A stretch of 64,000 bases of DNA. Origin: Actinobacteria bacterium 69-20 (GTDB lineage Bacteria > Actinomycetota > Actinomycetes > Mycobacteriales > Nakamurellaceae). Of the stretch, positions 63,164 through 64,000 are shown piece after piece. The position numbers and the translations under genes were made by a program. Below the pieces are notes generated by a model that saw only the letters and a list, made by a program, of their open reading frames with translations, had not been told where the DNA came from and searched no databases. The stretch spans positions 12,051-76,050 of the forward strand of contig MKSW01000040.1 in assembly GCA_001897425.1 (NCBI GenBank). Reading direction: 5' to 3'. Numbering within the stretch: position 1 is the first letter of the stretch; the number at the start of each line of letters is the position of its first letter.

Positions 63164-63484
63164 TTAGGCGACGATTTCGCGGAGCCGTTCGACGTCGGCA
63201 GCGAGGCGCTCTACGGCGTCGTGGACGGTCTGTGTGCTGCTCGCGCCGAGTGCGGCGAGAATCCACCCACGGATGAGTGCCGAGACCGGGACGCCCAGGC
63301 GTGCGGCCAACTGCTCGATCTCGGCTGCGTGCGCCGGGGACAGGCGAGTGGCTATGGTGACGGTCTTGCCGGGTCGTGTCCAGTGGGTGTCGGCGGGCAT
63401 GGGCTCGTCGGCGGTGCGGTCGGCCTCGGATGCGACGGTTTGGACGAGCGTGCGAGCGTCGTCGTGTGAGAGATGGCTAGTCAT
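63164..63484 (-). CDS. RHH antitoxin of a BrnTA-like module
   Basis: 106 residues from ATG 63484. TVTIATRLSPAHAAEIEQLA plus ARLGVPVSALIRGWIL forms a ribbon-helix-helix domain at the C terminus, preceded by an acidic region. The start overlaps the toxin stop (63477). It is homologous to the antitoxin at 57964-58269 (shared SALIRGWIL / SALVRGWIL), so two copies of one module type lie 5 kb apart. Confidence 0.87.
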   Translation of the reverse strand: MTSHLSHDDARTLVQTVASEADRTADEPMPADTHWTRPGKTVTIATRLSPAHAAEIEQLAARLGVPVSALIRGWILAALGASSTQTVHDAVERLAADVERLREIVA

Positions 63485-63788
63485 TGCTGGTTCCTTCGTC
63501 CTGGTGTTCGGCGTAAGTGCGGGTGTCGGTGGGATTCGCACGCCAGCCATTGGCGCCCCACCAAGCGCTGGGGCGGTCAGTGCGGTGGACCAGGATCACC
63601 ACCAGGACTGCCCCGGCAGCGGGTGAGTATCCGAGGACTCTGGCACTGACGCCGGATGTGCTCTTGGGATCGGGGTCGGCTATCACGAGGCCGTCGTCGG
63701 CCAACGCCTCGTTCGCCTGTTGGACGGTGGCGCGATGCTTCGCCCACATGTGCCTGGCGCCGTGCCGCCAATCGACATCGAAGTTCAC
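63477..63788 (-). CDS. BrnT-like toxin
   Basis: 103 residues: VDWRHGARHMWAKHRATVQQ, IADPDPKSTSGVSARVLGYS, AAGAVLVVILV, WWGANGWRANPTDTRTYAEH. The WAKH start and the ADPDPKS ... RVLGYSP body match small BrnT-like ribonuclease toxins that precede an RHH antitoxin. The ATG at 63786-63788 is followed by a compact gene overlapping the antitoxin. This copy is intact, unlike its relative at 57651. Confidence 0.8.
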   Translation of the reverse strand: MNFDVDWRHGARHMWAKHRATVQQANEALADDGLVIADPDPKSTSGVSARVLGYSPAAGAVLVVILVHRTDRPSAWWGANGWRANPTDTRTYAEHQDEGTSND

Positions 63789-63915
63789 GGCATCAGTTTA
63801 CATCGGTAAACGGCGTGCATGCGCTGTTGCGGTCGGGCGGGCGCGGTCTTCCTGGGTGGGCCGGGCACGGGAATAGCGTCATCCCCGGATGTCCGCGCTG
63901 CGGTGCGCACCGTCG

Positions 63916-64000
63916 TCAGGATGCCCGCCGGTGGCGCTCGATGTATTCGTCGAAGGCTTCCCGCCCGATTTCGGCCAGTGGTCGTCCGTCGCGGCTTGCG
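63916..64000 (-). CDS. C-terminal end of an unidentified gene (partial)
   Basis: The minus-strand frame ASRDGRPLAEIGREAFDEYI followed by ERHRRAS and TGA (63916-63918) has the composition of the C-terminal helix of a small DNA-binding antitoxin. Only 27 residues are visible, so the identity is open. Confidence 0.35.
   Translation of the reverse strand, partial: ASRDGRPLAEIGREAFDEYIERHRRAS

Noticed and set aside
1-64000. tRNA genes, rRNA genes and CRISPR arrays
   Set aside because: No cloverleaf T-loop patterns, rRNA-like stretches or regularly spaced identical repeats were found by eye; a tRNAscan or CRISPR finder run would settle it.

Overview
The window is about 64 kb of high-GC DNA from an actinobacterium of the order Mycobacteriales (Mycobacterium/Rhodococcus/Gordonia/Nocardia-like). 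The evidence is the gene content: SepIVA, decaprenyl diphosphate synthase, paired ClpP1/ClpP2, a mycobacterial PtpA, and blocks that follow Mycobacterium tuberculosis gene order (Rv2229c-Rv2230c, Rv2924c-Rv2927c, Rv2965c-Rv2967c, Rv2210c-Rv2216, Rv2361c-Rv2362c, Rv2457c-Rv2462c), here joined in a new order. I do not assign a genus. No rRNA, tRNA or CRISPR array was seen.

Layout. 0-9.7 kb: partial zinc-ribbon protein and Nif3-like protein; PtpA and SURF1; acylphosphatase; a DrrAB-type ABC exporter behind a palindromic operator; a RES/Xre toxin-antitoxin pair; then mutM, rnc, rpmF and yceD on the minus strand. 9.8-13.4 kb: a large secreted propeller-like protein whose 135-bp upstream region is duplicated, each copy with a DasR-type operator-like site, then sepIVA. 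13.5-20.9 kb: coaD-rsmD-pyc-recG and rpmB. 21-31 kb: ilvE, gcvT, pepA, a NYN-domain protein, and lipoamide dehydrogenase with the 2-oxoacid dehydrogenase E2 subunit, whose catalytic histidine is replaced by glutamine. 31.5-33.2 kb: a small accessory islet with a quinol monooxygenase-like gene, a PIN-domain remnant and an AT-richer DUF6414-like gene. 33.4-42 kb: uppS-recO, a GNAT, two paralogous lipoproteins, and clpX, clpP2-clpP1 and tig. 42-45.7 kb: yggS, a methyltransferase, and a second clpP pair (one member without the nucleophilic serine) next to a ClgR/PopR-like regulator. 45.8-56.6 kb: DedA and TDT membrane proteins, a lipoprotein, a polytopic spermidine-synthase-like protein, AlkD, a GyrI-like protein, and a TetR-ATPase-permease operon. 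56.6-64 kb: a toxin-antitoxin graveyard (HigBA, BrnTA-like, VapBC, RHH remnants, a GIY-YIG protein) interrupted by an insertion sequence.

How the genes work together. The housekeeping part covers central carbon metabolism (Pyc, Lpd, E2), one-carbon and branched-chain amino acid metabolism, ribosome and RNA maturation (RNase III, L32, L28, RsmD, YceD), DNA repair (MutM, RecG, RecO, AlkD), cell-envelope growth (UppS, SepIVA) and regulated proteolysis (ClpX, ClpP1P2, trigger factor). Two exporter operons and several exported proteins face the environment. The most notable signals are the second ClpP pair with a predicted dead subunit, a 13-bp motif (TATGACGNTGTTC) found exactly five times at gene boundaries, the duplicated operator region at 12.4-12.7 kb, the E2 active-site substitution, two probable non-canonical start codons, and the series of toxins broken by single lesions.
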